A DNA stretch of 11,472 nucleotides, taken from positions 1 to 11,472 of the forward strand of contig DDYW01000079.1 in the NCBI GenBank assembly GCA_002348185.1, read 5' to 3'. Every line of letters starts with the position of its first letter. The first letter of the stretch is position 1. Under the pieces are notes generated by a model, which did no database searches, was not told where the DNA came from, and was given only the letters and a program-made list of their open reading frames with translations. The translations under genes were made by a program, and so were the position numbers. Source of the DNA: Candidatus Hydrogenedentes bacterium UBA2224. Lineage in GTDB: Bacteria; Hydrogenedentota; Hydrogenedentia; Hydrogenedentales; SLHB01. Of the stretch, positions 1 to 7,321 are shown in pieces.

Positions 1-30
1 TTACAGAAACTTCTTGACGCGGGCGTTCGT

Positions 31-59
31 TTGACTTGGCCGGGTGGTGGAAATATACT
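31..59 (+). promoter_or_regulatory. Near-consensus housekeeping (sigma-70 type) promoter
   Basis: A -35 box TTGACT (31-36) and a -10 box TATACT (54-59) are separated by exactly 17 bases. Each box differs from the consensus TTGACA/TATAAT at one position. Transcription should start near base 66. Such a strong promoter about 315 bases before the rny start codon suggests either a stable non-coding RNA or a long 5' leader. This is the best promoter match I found in the window. Start-site mapping is the missing evidence. Confidence 0.6.
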
Positions 60-65
60 TAAGCC

Positions 66-311
66 GCCTGTAGTCAGTATTGTGTAACGTTTTGACCCAA
101 GCTTGTCCGATTGGAAGTGGGGCGGTAGAGCATATTGGTTGCATTTTGCCCACGTTGCGAGACAGTACGAGGCACAGCGGCTTCATCCGAGGGAGGGCCG
201 CGGCGGACTGTCGTGACGGTGTTCAGATATGATGGGTGGGCTAATTTGATCTCAGATGTAGGTTTTCCCAAGGCTAAATGCTGCAACCTTCTGGAGTTGG
301 GCTGACCCAAC
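66..311 (+). ncRNA. Candidate structured RNA upstream of rny (6S-like RNA or long leader)
   Basis: The stretch follows a near-consensus promoter and has nested pairing potential. A long helix joins 137-150 with 272-288: GGTT/AACC, then GCATTT/AAATGC, then GCC/GGC, with a three-base bulge and one mismatch. An alternative inner pairing is GCCCAC (148-153) with GTGGGC (236-241). Inside lie GACAGT (161-166) with ACTGTC (207-212), and a hairpin GCGGC (177-181) with GCCGC (197-201). The region ends near a short hairpin at 296-311. The codon pattern is unlike the neighbouring genes and neither strand gives a recognisable protein. By recalled gene order, 6S RNA (ssrS) sits just before rny in several bacterial groups, which makes it the leading guess, but I could not match the 6S consensus by eye. 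No tmRNA, SRP RNA or RNase P signature was seen. The ends are estimates. Confidence 0.4.
296..311 (+). terminator. Short hairpin at the 3' end of the RNA candidate, weak terminator
   Basis: GTTGGG (296-301), loop CTGA, and CCCAAC (306-311) form a perfect six-base-pair hairpin. What follows is C-rich and then T-rich but interrupted (TGCTTTCTTTC), so as an intrinsic terminator it is weak. It could mark the 3' end of the RNA candidate or attenuate read-through into rny. Its 5' arm can also pair with an upstream copy of the 3' arm, CCCAA at 96-100. Confidence 0.35.
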
Positions 312-380
312 CCCGCGTGCTTTCTTTCACCTTACGCTCCCGTCGGATTTAACAGTCCCCCAGGGGGCGGAGGTTCACAC

Positions 381-1940
381 ATGGATCCACTCAAGATGGC
401 GTGGATCGCAGTGGGCATCCTCATCGGGATCATCCTCAATGCTATCGGCAGCCGCATTATGGGCCGCCGTTACGTGAGCAGGGCGCGCCGCGAGGCCGCC
501 CAGGCCATCTCCGATGCGGAACGCGAAGCCGCTACGATCCTCAAGGAAGCGCAGACCGAACTCAAGGAACAGCGGATTGAACTGCGGGCCGAAGTCGAAC
601 GCGAGGCCCGCGAACAACGCCGCGAACTCGTCGCGCTCGAAAAACGCATCCTCGCCAAAGAGGAAAGTGTTGACAAGCGCGTCGAATTGCTCGAGACCAA
701 GGCCAACGAAGTCAGCGCCAAAGACCGCGAACTGGCCAAGCGCGAGCAGGCGCTCGAGGGCCGCCAGGAAGAAATCGACCGGATCATCCAGGAACAGCGC
801 ACCAAACTCGAAAATGTGTCGGGGATGAGCGCCGAGCAGGCCAAGCGCGAACTATTCACCCAGTTGGAGAACGAGGTCCGGCGCGACACCGCCCTCCGGC
901 TCAAGCGGATCGAAGACGAACTCGTCGAAAACTCCGAAAAGCGCGCCCAATGGGTCATCAGCCAGGCCATTCAACGGTGCGCGGCGGACCACGTCGCCGA
1001 AAGCACGGTGTCGGTGGTTGACCTGCCGAACGACGAGATGAAAGGGCGGATTATCGGGCGCGAGGGCCGCAATATCCGCGCCCTGGAAAGCGTCACGGGC
1101 ATCAACATCATCATCGACGATACGCCCGAGGCCGTCATCCTGTCGGGGTTTGACCCGATCCGGCGCGAGGTGGCGCGTATCGCGCTCGAACGCCTCATCC
1201 AGGATGGCCGCATTCACCCGGCCCGCATCGAGGAGGTCGTCGCCAAGGTCCAGGAAGAGATGAACCAGACCATCAAGGAACTGGGCGAGGCGGCCTGTCT
1301 CGAGACGGGCGTCCACGGCCTCCATCCCGAGATCGTCAAGCTTCTGGGACGCCTCAACTACCGCACGTCTTACGGCCAGAACGTGTTGCGGCATGCGCAG
1401 GAAGTCTGCCATCTGGCCGGCATGATGGCGGCGGAGCTCGGTCTGAACGTCGCGGAGGCCAAGCGGGCCGCGCTGATTCACGACATCGGGAAGTCGGTCA
1501 CCCATGAGATCGAAGGGTCGCACGCGGCGATCGGGGCGGATTTCGCCCGGCGCTACGGCGAGATCCCCAATATCGTCAACGCGATTGCCGCGCACCACAA
1601 CGAGCAGGAGAAATCCTCCGTGATCGCGGTGCTGGTGCAGGCCGCCGACGCGCTGTCCGCCGCGCGCCCCGGCGCACGCCGTGAGACCATCGAATCGTAC
1701 GTCAAGCGCCTCGAGCAGCTGGAAGCTCTGGCCAACGGATTCGAGGGGGTCGAGAAATCGTATGCCCTTCAGGCCGGGCGCGAGGTGCGGCTGGCCGTCG
1801 TGCCCGAGAAGGTCGACGATGCGCAGGCCGCCCAGCTGGCCCGGGACGTCGCCCGAAAGGTCGAGCAGGAGATGACCTATCCCGGTCAGATCCGGATCAC
1901 CGTCATCCGCGAGACCCGTGCGACCGAAACGGCCAATTAG
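381..1940 (+). CDS. rny: Ribonuclease Y
   Basis: Endoribonuclease that starts mRNA decay by internal cleavage while anchored in the cytoplasmic membrane. The 519-residue protein matches the family's usual length of about 510-520. In order it shows an N-terminal membrane segment (about residues 6-26), a long charged coiled coil (about 30-165), a KH RNA-binding domain with GRIIGREGRN at 222-231, and an HD metal-dependent phosphohydrolase domain with the His-Asp pair at 367-368 (ALIHDIGKS) and the conserved helix around AADALSAARPG (421-431). All expected catalytic features are present. The ATG is preceded by GGAGG (369-373) at seven bases, and the membrane segment starts straight after it, so the start is secure. 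It is the first gene of a likely operon; ymdB begins 30 bases after its stop, a pairing known from Bacillus subtilis. A structured RNA or leader lies upstream and may affect its expression. Confidence 0.97.
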   Translation: MDPLKMAWIAVGILIGIILNAIGSRIMGRRYVSRARREAAQAISDAEREAATILKEAQTELKEQRIELRAEVEREAREQRRELVALEKRILAKEESVDKRVELLETKANEVSAKDRELAKREQALEGRQEEIDRIIQEQRTKLENVSGMSAEQAKRELFTQLENEVRRDTALRLKRIEDELVENSEKRAQWVISQAIQRCAADHVAESTVSVVDLPNDEMKGRIIGREGRNIRALESVTGINIIIDDTPEAVILSGFDPIRREVARIALERLIQDGRIHPARIEEVVAKVQEEMNQTIKELGEAACLETGVHGLHPEIVKLLGRLNYRTSYGQNVLRHAQEVCHLAGMMAAELGLNVAEAKRAALIHDIGKSVTHEIEGSHAAIGADFARRYGEIPNIVNAIAAHHNEQEKSSVIAVLVQAADALSAARPGARRETIESYVKRLEQLEALANGFEGVEKSYALQAGREVRLAVVPEKVDDAQAAQLARDVARKVEQEMTYPGQIRITVIRETRATETAN

Positions 1941-1970
1941 GGCCGGATCAGATACGAGCGAACCACACGT

Positions 1971-2762
1971 ATGAACATTTTGTTCATCGGGGACATTGTC
2001 GGCCGCCCGGGCCGGGGGAGCGTCGCGTATTGGCTGCCGCGGGTGCGCGACGAGTTCGCGATTGACTTGGTCGTGGCGAATGGCGAGAATGCGGCCGGAG
2101 GGCTGGGGATCACCGCAGCCATCCTCCGCGAGCTCCAGGGGCTGGGGATCCACGTGATCACGCTGGGAAACCACACCTGGCGCAAGCGCGAGTTTGTCAA
2201 GGCGATCGCGGCATTCGACAACGTAGTCCGGCCCGCGAACTATCCCGAGGGGGTGCCGGGGCTGGGCGCCGCGCTGTATACGCTGGCGGACGGCCGGAAG
2301 GTGGGTGTGGTCAATCTGCTCGGCCGGGTGTTTATGGAACCCGTGGCCTGCCCGTTCGCGGTGGGCTCGCGGGTGGTCGCTGAGCTTCGCCAGGCCACGC
2401 CGCTGGTCGTGGTCGATATGCATGCCGAAGCCACGTCAGAAAAGGTGGCGATGGGGTGGTATCTCGACGGGTCCTGCACGGCGGTCATTGGCACGCACAC
2501 GCATGTCCAGACCGCCGATGAGCGGGTGCTGCCGAAAGGGACGGCCTACATCACCGACGTGGGCATGACCGGCCCACGGGATTCGGTGATTGGCGTCGAA
2601 CGCGATTTGGTGGTCCGCCGGTTCCTGACCGGCATGCCGGCGGAATTCAAGGTGGCGAAGGAGCGGCCCGCCCTGGGGGCGGTAGTCATCGAGGCGGAGG
2701 ACAACACGGGGAGAGCCCGGTCGATCACGCGCCTCTTGCGCGAGGATCCGGAACATGCGTAA
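1971..2762 (+). CDS. ymdB: YmdB-family metallophosphoesterase (TIGR00282 type)
   Basis: Dinuclear-metal phosphoesterase; the Bacillus subtilis relative hydrolyses 2',3'- and 3',5'-cyclic nucleotides and influences biofilm and motility gene expression. The 263-residue length is typical. The metal-binding set is visible: Asp8 in the opening FIGDIVGRPGR, Glu39-Asn40 (NGEN), Asn67-His68 (LGNHTW), His151 (DMHAE), and His176/His178 (GTHTHVQTAD). No signal peptide or membrane segment is seen, so it should be cytoplasmic. The start is supported because the first beta strand and metal ligand begin within eight residues of the ATG. No good ribosome binding site precedes it (at best CGAG about 13 bases upstream), so translation may depend on coupling to rny, 30 bases upstream. 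The physiological substrate in this organism is unknown. Confidence 0.93.
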   Translation: MNILFIGDIVGRPGRGSVAYWLPRVRDEFAIDLVVANGENAAGGLGITAAILRELQGLGIHVITLGNHTWRKREFVKAIAAFDNVVRPANYPEGVPGLGAALYTLADGRKVGVVNLLGRVFMEPVACPFAVGSRVVAELRQATPLVVVDMHAEATSEKVAMGWYLDGSCTAVIGTHTHVQTADERVLPKGTAYITDVGMTGPRDSVIGVERDLVVRRFLTGMPAEFKVAKERPALGAVVIEAEDNTGRARSITRLLREDPEHA

Positions 2763-2789
2763 CCCAAACCACACGGACTTCCGTTTGCC

Positions 2790-5700
2790 ATGTATTTCAA
2801 GCAATTAGAATTGTCGGGATTCAAGTCGTTTGCCGATCGCACGGTGGTGCGGTTCGAGCCGGGGGTGACGGCGATTGTCGGGCCCAACGGGTGCGGCAAG
2901 AGCAACATCCTCGATGCCCTGAAATGGTGCCTGGGCGAGCAGCGCGCCAAGGAATTGCGCGGCTCCCTCATGCAGGACGTCATTTTCAACGGGAGCGAGA
3001 ACCGCAACCCCCTCGGCATGGCCGAAGTGACGGTGCTGTTTGACAACGCGGACTCCAAGCTGCCGGTGGATTTTGCGGAAGTGGCCGTGACGCGCCGGCT
3101 CTACCGCTCCGGGGAAAGCGAATACCTCATCAATAACGCGCCCTGCCGCTTGAAAGACATCCAGGAGCTGTTCATGGATACCGGCATCGGCACGAGCGCC
3201 TACTCGATGGTCGGCCAGGGGAAAATGGACCTCATCCTGAGTTCCAAGCCCGAAGACCGGCGCTTCCTGTTCGAGGAGGCGGCGGGGATCATCAAGTACA
3301 AGAACCGCAAACGCGCGGCCTTGCGCAAACTCGAATCCGCGGAAAACAACCTGTTGCGGCTCAACGACATCATCGCCGAAGTGCAGCGCCACATGCGCAC
3401 GCTGAAACGCCAGGTGAACGCCGCCATCCGCTACCGCGAACTCACCGAGATGCTGCGCGACGTGGAAATCCGCGCGGCCTGGCTGAAGTACACGGCCTTG
3501 ACGGCCGAGATCGCCGACTTCAAGCAGCGGTTCGCCCAGGCCAGCAATGAATACGAGGCCGCGTCGACCCGCATCGCGGAACTCGACGCGCGGTTCGAGG
3601 AACTTGGCCTCGCAAAACTTGAGCAGGACCGGGTCCTGCTCACTCGGCGCGAAGGCGTGCACGAGATCGACTCCGAAATGGAGAAGATCGAACGTGAGGT
3701 CGCCCTCACCCGCCAGAAAATGGCCTTCTCCGAAGAGCAGGAGAAACGCGCCGAGGTGGAGGGCGCCGAGTTCGAGGAGCGCGCCGGCGCCATCGCCGCG
3801 CACATCGAGACCACCCGGGCGGACCGCGAAACGGCTCAGGCCGGCCTGTCCGAGTGTTCGGCCGCCATCGACGCCAAGGCCGCCGAACACGCCGCCCTGA
3901 CCGAAACCGTGTCGCACGCCGACGCGCGCCTCGAAGAAAAGCGCGCGCAGGCCCTCGAAAAAATGACTACCCGGGCCCGGGCCGCCACCGAGCTCGAAAC
4001 CCTGGGCGTCAACATCGCCAACATCGAGGTCCAGCTCGAATCCATCTACGAGAATCAGGGCCACATCGACCGGCGCCGCGAGGAACTCCTCAAGGAACTC
4101 GACCAGCAGCGCGCCCATGAATCCGATGCCCAGAAACGGCTCACGGAAACCGAAACCGCGCGGGCCCAGGCGCTGCGCACGCAGGCCGATACGTCGCAGG
4201 CGCTCCGCGCGCTCGACCAGGAGTGGCAGGGGCTCCGCGAGACCAAGAGCAGCCTCGAAGCGCGGCTGACCTCGCTCCGCGAGCTGCGCGACAACTACGA
4301 GGGGTTCGCGTCGGGCGTCCGCGCGGTCATGCGGGCCAAGTCCGAAGGCCACTCCGGCATGCAGGACATCATCGGCCCCGTCGGGGATCTCCTGTCGACG
4401 GACAAGGAGTACGAGCGCGCGATCGAGGCCGCGTTGGGCGGCAACATCAACAACGTCGTGGCGGAACATGCGGGCGCGGCCAAAGGCGCGATCGATTACC
4501 TGAAAAGCAGCCAGACCGGGCGCGTGACGTTCCTGCCGCTGGATATTCTGCGCCCGTCCTCGCGGGAATCGGATTCCCTGGCGGGCCGCCCGGGCGTGGT
4601 CGGAGACGCCATCGCCTTCGTCCAGTTCGACGAACACATCCGGCCGGCCGTGGAATACCTGTTGCGGGACACCGTCGTCGTCGAGACGCTCGATGACGCC
4701 ATCCGCATCGCGCGGGAGAGGTCGTCGTACCCGAAACTCGTGACCCTCGACGGGGAGGTTATGCAGTCGTCCGGCGCGGTAACGGGCGGCCGCACGCGCC
4801 ACGACCGCGGCGGCCTGCTCGGGCGCAGCGCGGAAATCGCCGAGATCGAGAAGCATCTGGTCGGCTTGGAACGCCGGCTTTCCGAGATCGCCGACCAGGG
4901 CCAGGCGCTGGGCGCGCAGATCCAGGACCTCAGCACGCAGATCCAGGCCCACGAAACCGCCGAAGACACGCTCCGGCGCGAACTCAGCGGACTCGGCGTG
5001 CTCATTGCCCGCCAAAGCACTGAACTGGACAGCCTGGTGGAGCGGTCGCGCAACCTCTACACGCAACGCGACGAACTCTGCGCCCGCCGCGACGCGCTCG
5101 AAGACCAGCGCAAGGAAGCCGCTGCTCGCGCCGACACCATGGCCAGCGACGACGAAGTCATGCAGCACGAAATTGCCGAGGCCCAGGAGGCCGCGTCGCG
5201 TGCTCGCCAGGCGCTGTCGGTGTGCGCCAGCGAACTGGCCGACCTGCGCGTGCGCCAGGCCGGCGTCGCCCAGCGCATCCAGGAAATCGAGCGCGATGTG
5301 GAGCGGGAACAGGCCCGCCGCCAGGAGGCCCTCGACGAAGCCCAGCGCCGCCGCGAGGCGATCACCGCGCGTCAGGAAGAGCGCACGCGCCTCGAAGAGG
5401 CGATCCGCCTTCATCTCGAGCGCTCCCGCGCCTTGTCGGAAACCAAAGAGGAGGCCCGCGGCAAGGTCATCGAGGCGGAGAATCAGCGGCAGACGCTCCT
5501 CGACGAATCCGAAACGGTCGAGAAACAGCTCCGCGAAATACGCGAACAGGCCCGCGACGCCCAGTCCCGCCTTCACGAGGCCGAACTGGCCCTGCGCCAG
5601 CGCGAAGACCGGGTCGGATACTTCCAGGAGCGCATCCTCGAAGCTTACAACGTGGCCCTGGCTTCCCTGCGGGCAGAGGAAGTCGGCACGGACGAATACT

Positions 5701-6377
5701 CCCCCGAAGAACGCGACAAACTCGTAACCGATGTGCGGTCCCGCCTGCAGCGGCTTGGCGAAGTCAACCTGATGGCCATTGAGGAATACGACGCCCTCGA
5801 AAAACGCGAGACCTTCCTCTCCGCCCAGTACAAGGATCTCCAGAGCGCCCGCGAGACCCTGCTCGGCGTCATCGCCCGCAGCGACAAAAAGATCCTCGCC
5901 ATGTTCATGGAGACCTTCACCCTCGTCGCGGACCATTTCCGCAACTATTTCCGCACCATGTTCAACGGCGGCCAGGCCCGCATCTACCTCCTCGACGAAG
6001 ACGATCCGCTTGAAAGCGGGATCGAGATCGAGGCGCGGCCCCCCGGCAAAAAGCCGCAAAGCATCTCGCTCCTCTCCGGCGGTGAACAGGCCATGACCGC
6101 GCTCGCCCTGCTGTTCGCCATTTTCAGGGCCAAACCCAGCCCCTTCTGCATTCTCGACGAGGTCGACGCCCCGCTCGACGACGCCAACATCGGCCGGTTC
6201 CTGTCCATGCTCGACGACTTCACCGACCAGAGCCAGTTTGTGGTCATCACGCACAACAAACAGACCATGGCGCGGGGAAACGCCCTCTACGGCGTCACGA
6301 TGCAGGAACGCGGCGTCTCCCAGATCGTCTCGGTGCGGTTCAAAGACGGCAAGGAAACCGCCGATTCCGCCGCGTGA
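2790..6377 (+). CDS. smc: Chromosome partition protein SMC
   Basis: ATPase that dimerises into a ring with the ScpA/ScpB partners and extrudes or organises DNA loops to compact and segregate the chromosome. The 1195-residue protein is full length for bacterial SMC. It shows an N-terminal head with Walker A GPNGCGKSN (31-39) and the Q-loop Gln143 (MVGQGK), then a long coiled coil (about 170-505), a hinge domain (about 520-665, from GMQDIIGPVGDLL to SSGAVTGGRTR), and a returning coiled coil (about 675-1020). The C-terminal head has the ABC signature LLSGGEQ (1094-1100), Walker B with catalytic Glu in ILDEVD (1121-1126), and the VITHNKQTM switch. All ATPase motifs are intact. The ATG lies 27 bases after ymdB with only a weak ribosome binding site, but the conserved opening MYFKQLELSGFKSF fixes the start. 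ScpA and ScpB are not in the window. Linkage to rny-ymdB suggests co-transcription. The opposite strand has a long open frame that is only a codon-bias shadow. Confidence 0.97.
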   Translation: MYFKQLELSGFKSFADRTVVRFEPGVTAIVGPNGCGKSNILDALKWCLGEQRAKELRGSLMQDVIFNGSENRNPLGMAEVTVLFDNADSKLPVDFAEVAVTRRLYRSGESEYLINNAPCRLKDIQELFMDTGIGTSAYSMVGQGKMDLILSSKPEDRRFLFEEAAGIIKYKNRKRAALRKLESAENNLLRLNDIIAEVQRHMRTLKRQVNAAIRYRELTEMLRDVEIRAAWLKYTALTAEIADFKQRFAQASNEYEAASTRIAELDARFEELGLAKLEQDRVLLTRREGVHEIDSEMEKIEREVALTRQKMAFSEEQEKRAEVEGAEFEERAGAIAAHIETTRADRETAQAGLSECSAAIDAKAAEHAALTETVSHADARLEEKRAQALEKMTTRARAATELETLGVNIANIEVQLESIYENQGHIDRRREELLKELDQQRAHESDAQKRLTETETARAQALRTQADTSQALRALDQEWQGLRETKSSLEARLTSLRELRDNYEGFASGVRAVMRAKSEGHSGMQDIIGPVGDLLSTDKEYERAIEAALGGNINNVVAEHAGAAKGAIDYLKSSQTGRVTFLPLDILRPSSRESDSLAGRPGVVGDAIAFVQFDEHIRPAVEYLLRDTVVVETLDDAIRIARERSSYPKLVTLDGEVMQSSGAVTGGRTRHDRGGLLGRSAEIAEIEKHLVGLERRLSEIADQGQALGAQIQDLSTQIQAHETAEDTLRRELSGLGVLIARQSTELDSLVERSRNLYTQRDELCARRDALEDQRKEAAARADTMASDDEVMQHEIAEAQEAASRARQALSVCASELADLRVRQAGVAQRIQEIERDVEREQARRQEALDEAQRRREAITARQEERTRLEEAIRLHLERSRALSETKEEARGKVIEAENQRQTLLDESETVEKQLREIREQARDAQSRLHEAELALRQREDRVGYFQERILEAYNVALASLRAEEVGTDEYSPEERDKLVTDVRSRLQRLGEVNLMAIEEYDALEKRETFLSAQYKDLQSARETLLGVIARSDKKILAMFMETFTLVADHFRNYFRTMFNGGQARIYLLDEDDPLESGIEIEARPPGKKPQSISLLSGGEQAMTALALLFAIFRAKPSPFCILDEVDAPLDDANIGRFLSMLDDFTDQSQFVVITHNKQTMARGNALYGVTMQERGVSQIVSVRFKDGKETADSAA

Positions 6378-6499
6378 TCCGGCGCGAAAAAGCACCGCGC
6401 AAATTGCTGGAGAAGCACGACGCAAATGCGGTTGCCGCTGACGGGCGGCCAGAGAAACGAAGGGCGTGCCCGGCGGTCGAACGCGGAGCGATCGACGGG

Positions 6500-6526
6500 A
6501 TGTACGCGGTGGACAAGATGGACGAC
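6500..6526 (+). repeat. 9-bp degenerate tandem repeat, cluster 1 (three units)
   Basis: Three consecutive nine-base units, ATGTACGCG, GTGGACAAG and ATGGACGAC, fit a pattern of RTGGAC plus three variable bases, with one mismatch in the first unit. The cluster ends eight bases before the first copy of the 189-bp element. The same pattern recurs at 6959-7003 and, inverted, at 7322-7357. Confidence 0.5.
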
Positions 6527-6534
6527 TCTGTCCC

Positions 6535-6723
6535 AACGACGCCGCAGGGGTCGAGACCGCGGGCTCAGCCGTTGAACCAGCATCGTCGCTTTTTCTGAAC
6601 GACACCGAAGGTGTCGAATTTGCGTAGCCGCGGGTGAAACCCGTGGATCGGCAACATCCCCCTATCTCAACTCCTGAATAGGGGTTGAACAGATTTGGCG
6701 CTGTTGTTCAACCCCTATCGGGG
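6535..6723 (+). repeat. 189-bp direct repeat element, copy 1
   Basis: This copy aligns with 7022-7210 at a constant offset of 487 bases without gaps. By hand count the first 166 columns (6535-6700) have 8 differences, about 95% identity; the last 23 are more diverged. It carries four hairpins: CGACACC/GGTGTCG with a GAA loop (6600-6616), one centred on GGGTGAAACCC (6628-6646), CAACTCCT/AGGGGTTG with a GAAT loop (6668-6687), and CAACCCC/GGGGTTG with a TATC loop (6709-6726, running three bases past the element). No transposase or target-site duplication was seen. Its function is unknown; it may be a short non-autonomous palindromic repeat unit. Confidence 0.85.
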
Positions 6724-6943
6724 TTGGGGCTTATATGGTGGGGTGATCCATGGGCTGCGCCCATGGCTACTCAAATTGGACCCCGTTCCGGGGTCCCGGG
6801 AACCCCATTTTCATCGCCTGTGGGGCTACCCATCCGATGCCTCTTGTAGGGGCAGCCCCCCGTGCCTGCCCATCCGGTTCGCACGGCGACCCGTAGTCGC
6901 CCCGGCCCGGCATTCTTGTCTTGTAGCACAGGCGTCTCGCCTG
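6600..6943. repeat. Run of about ten small hairpins at quasi-regular spacing
   Basis: Inverted repeats with short loops follow one another: 6600-6616, 6628-6646, 6668-6687, 6709-6726, 6748-6766 (CCATGGGC/GCCCATGG), 6778-6796 (GGACCCC/GGGGTCC), 6821-6832 (TGGG/CCCA, weak), 6849-6859 (GGGG/CCCC, weak), 6885-6901 (GGCGAC/GTCGCC) and 6929-6943 (CAGGCG/CGCCTG). Centre-to-centre distances fall near 28-30 or 39-43 bases. The arms differ in sequence from hairpin to hairpin, so this is neither a CRISPR array nor a simple tandem repeat. The first four lie within copy 1 of the 189-bp element. It may be a mosaic of palindromic repeats inserted side by side. Confidence 0.6.
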
Positions 6944-6958
6944 CATTCGTGTCTTCTG

Positions 6959-7003
6959 GTGGACGTAGTGGACACAGTGAACGCGGTGGACACAGTGGAC
7001 GGC
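6959..7003 (+). repeat. 9-bp degenerate tandem repeat, cluster 2 (five units)
   Basis: Five consecutive nine-base units, GTGGACGTA, GTGGACACA, GTGAACGCG, GTGGACACA and GTGGACGGC, keep the core GTGGAC with one mismatch, while the last three bases vary. It ends 18 bases before copy 2 of the 189-bp element, mirroring the arrangement in front of copy 1. The frame is open here, but only because the nine-base period avoids stop codons; I do not read it as coding. Confidence 0.75.
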
Positions 7004-7021
7004 ATGGGCGATCCGGCCCTT

Positions 7022-7210
7022 AACGACGCCGCAGGGGTCGAGACCGCGGGCTCAGCCGTTGAACCCGCATCGTCGCTATTTCTGAACGACACCGAAGGTG
7101 TAGAATTTGGGTAGCCGCGGGCGAAGCCCGTGGATCGGCAGCATCCCCCTATCTCAACCCCTGAATAGGGGTTGAACAGATTTGGCGTCTTTGTTCGACC
7201 CCGATCCGGG
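7022..7210 (+). repeat. 189-bp direct repeat element, copy 2
   Basis: Second copy of the element at 6535-6723, same orientation. Its hairpins sit at 7087-7103 (one arm mismatch compared with copy 1), 7115-7133 (centred on GGGCGAAGCCC), 7155-7174 (CAACCCCT/AGGGGTTG) and 7199-7211 (CCCCG/CGGGG). Two of the eight differences from copy 1 change both partners of one base pair (T-A in copy 1, C-G here), and another turns a T-G wobble into C-G, so pairing is preserved despite divergence. Confidence 0.85.
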
Positions 7211-7321
7211 GGCCCCGGGCACTATGCGGTCCCGAAGCTTTCGACAAGGGGATGACCGCGCGCCCCCGCGTGGTCCTGCACCGGAGGAATAGACCCCTTC
7301 ACGATCGTTCAGGCAGGCGCC

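Noticed and set aside
1..310. Two - strand frames of 61 and 78 codons before rny
   Set aside because: They overlap the promoter and paired regions, resemble no known protein, and lack a convincing ribosome binding site. A short real peptide cannot be fully excluded.
325..353. Second promoter for rny (TTTCAC and TTTAAC, 17 bases apart)
   Set aside because: The -35 box is a poor match and the -10 only partial; not strong enough to list as a feature.
852..2423. 523-codon open frame antisense to rny and ymdB
   Set aside because: Spans two real genes with intact catalytic motifs and shows no domain; it is a GC-bias shadow.
2805..6605. Very long open frame (1266 codons) antisense to smc
   Set aside because: It mirrors smc codon bias, has no recognisable domain, and is full of Leu/Gly/Phe-rich low-complexity runs; smc on the other strand has every expected motif.
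6374..7114. Short + strand frames after smc (6374-6598 and 6695-7114)
   Set aside because: Their sequence is made of the repeat element, hairpins and the 9-bp tandem repeat; the similar pieces are repeated DNA, not homologous proteins.
6535..7210. Insertion sequence or transposon flanked by direct repeats
   Set aside because: The 298 bases between the two copies encode no transposase, and no target-site duplication or terminal inverted repeat was found.
6600..7211. CRISPR array
   Set aside because: The hairpins have different arm sequences and there is no repeated direct-repeat/unique-spacer pattern; no cas gene is present.
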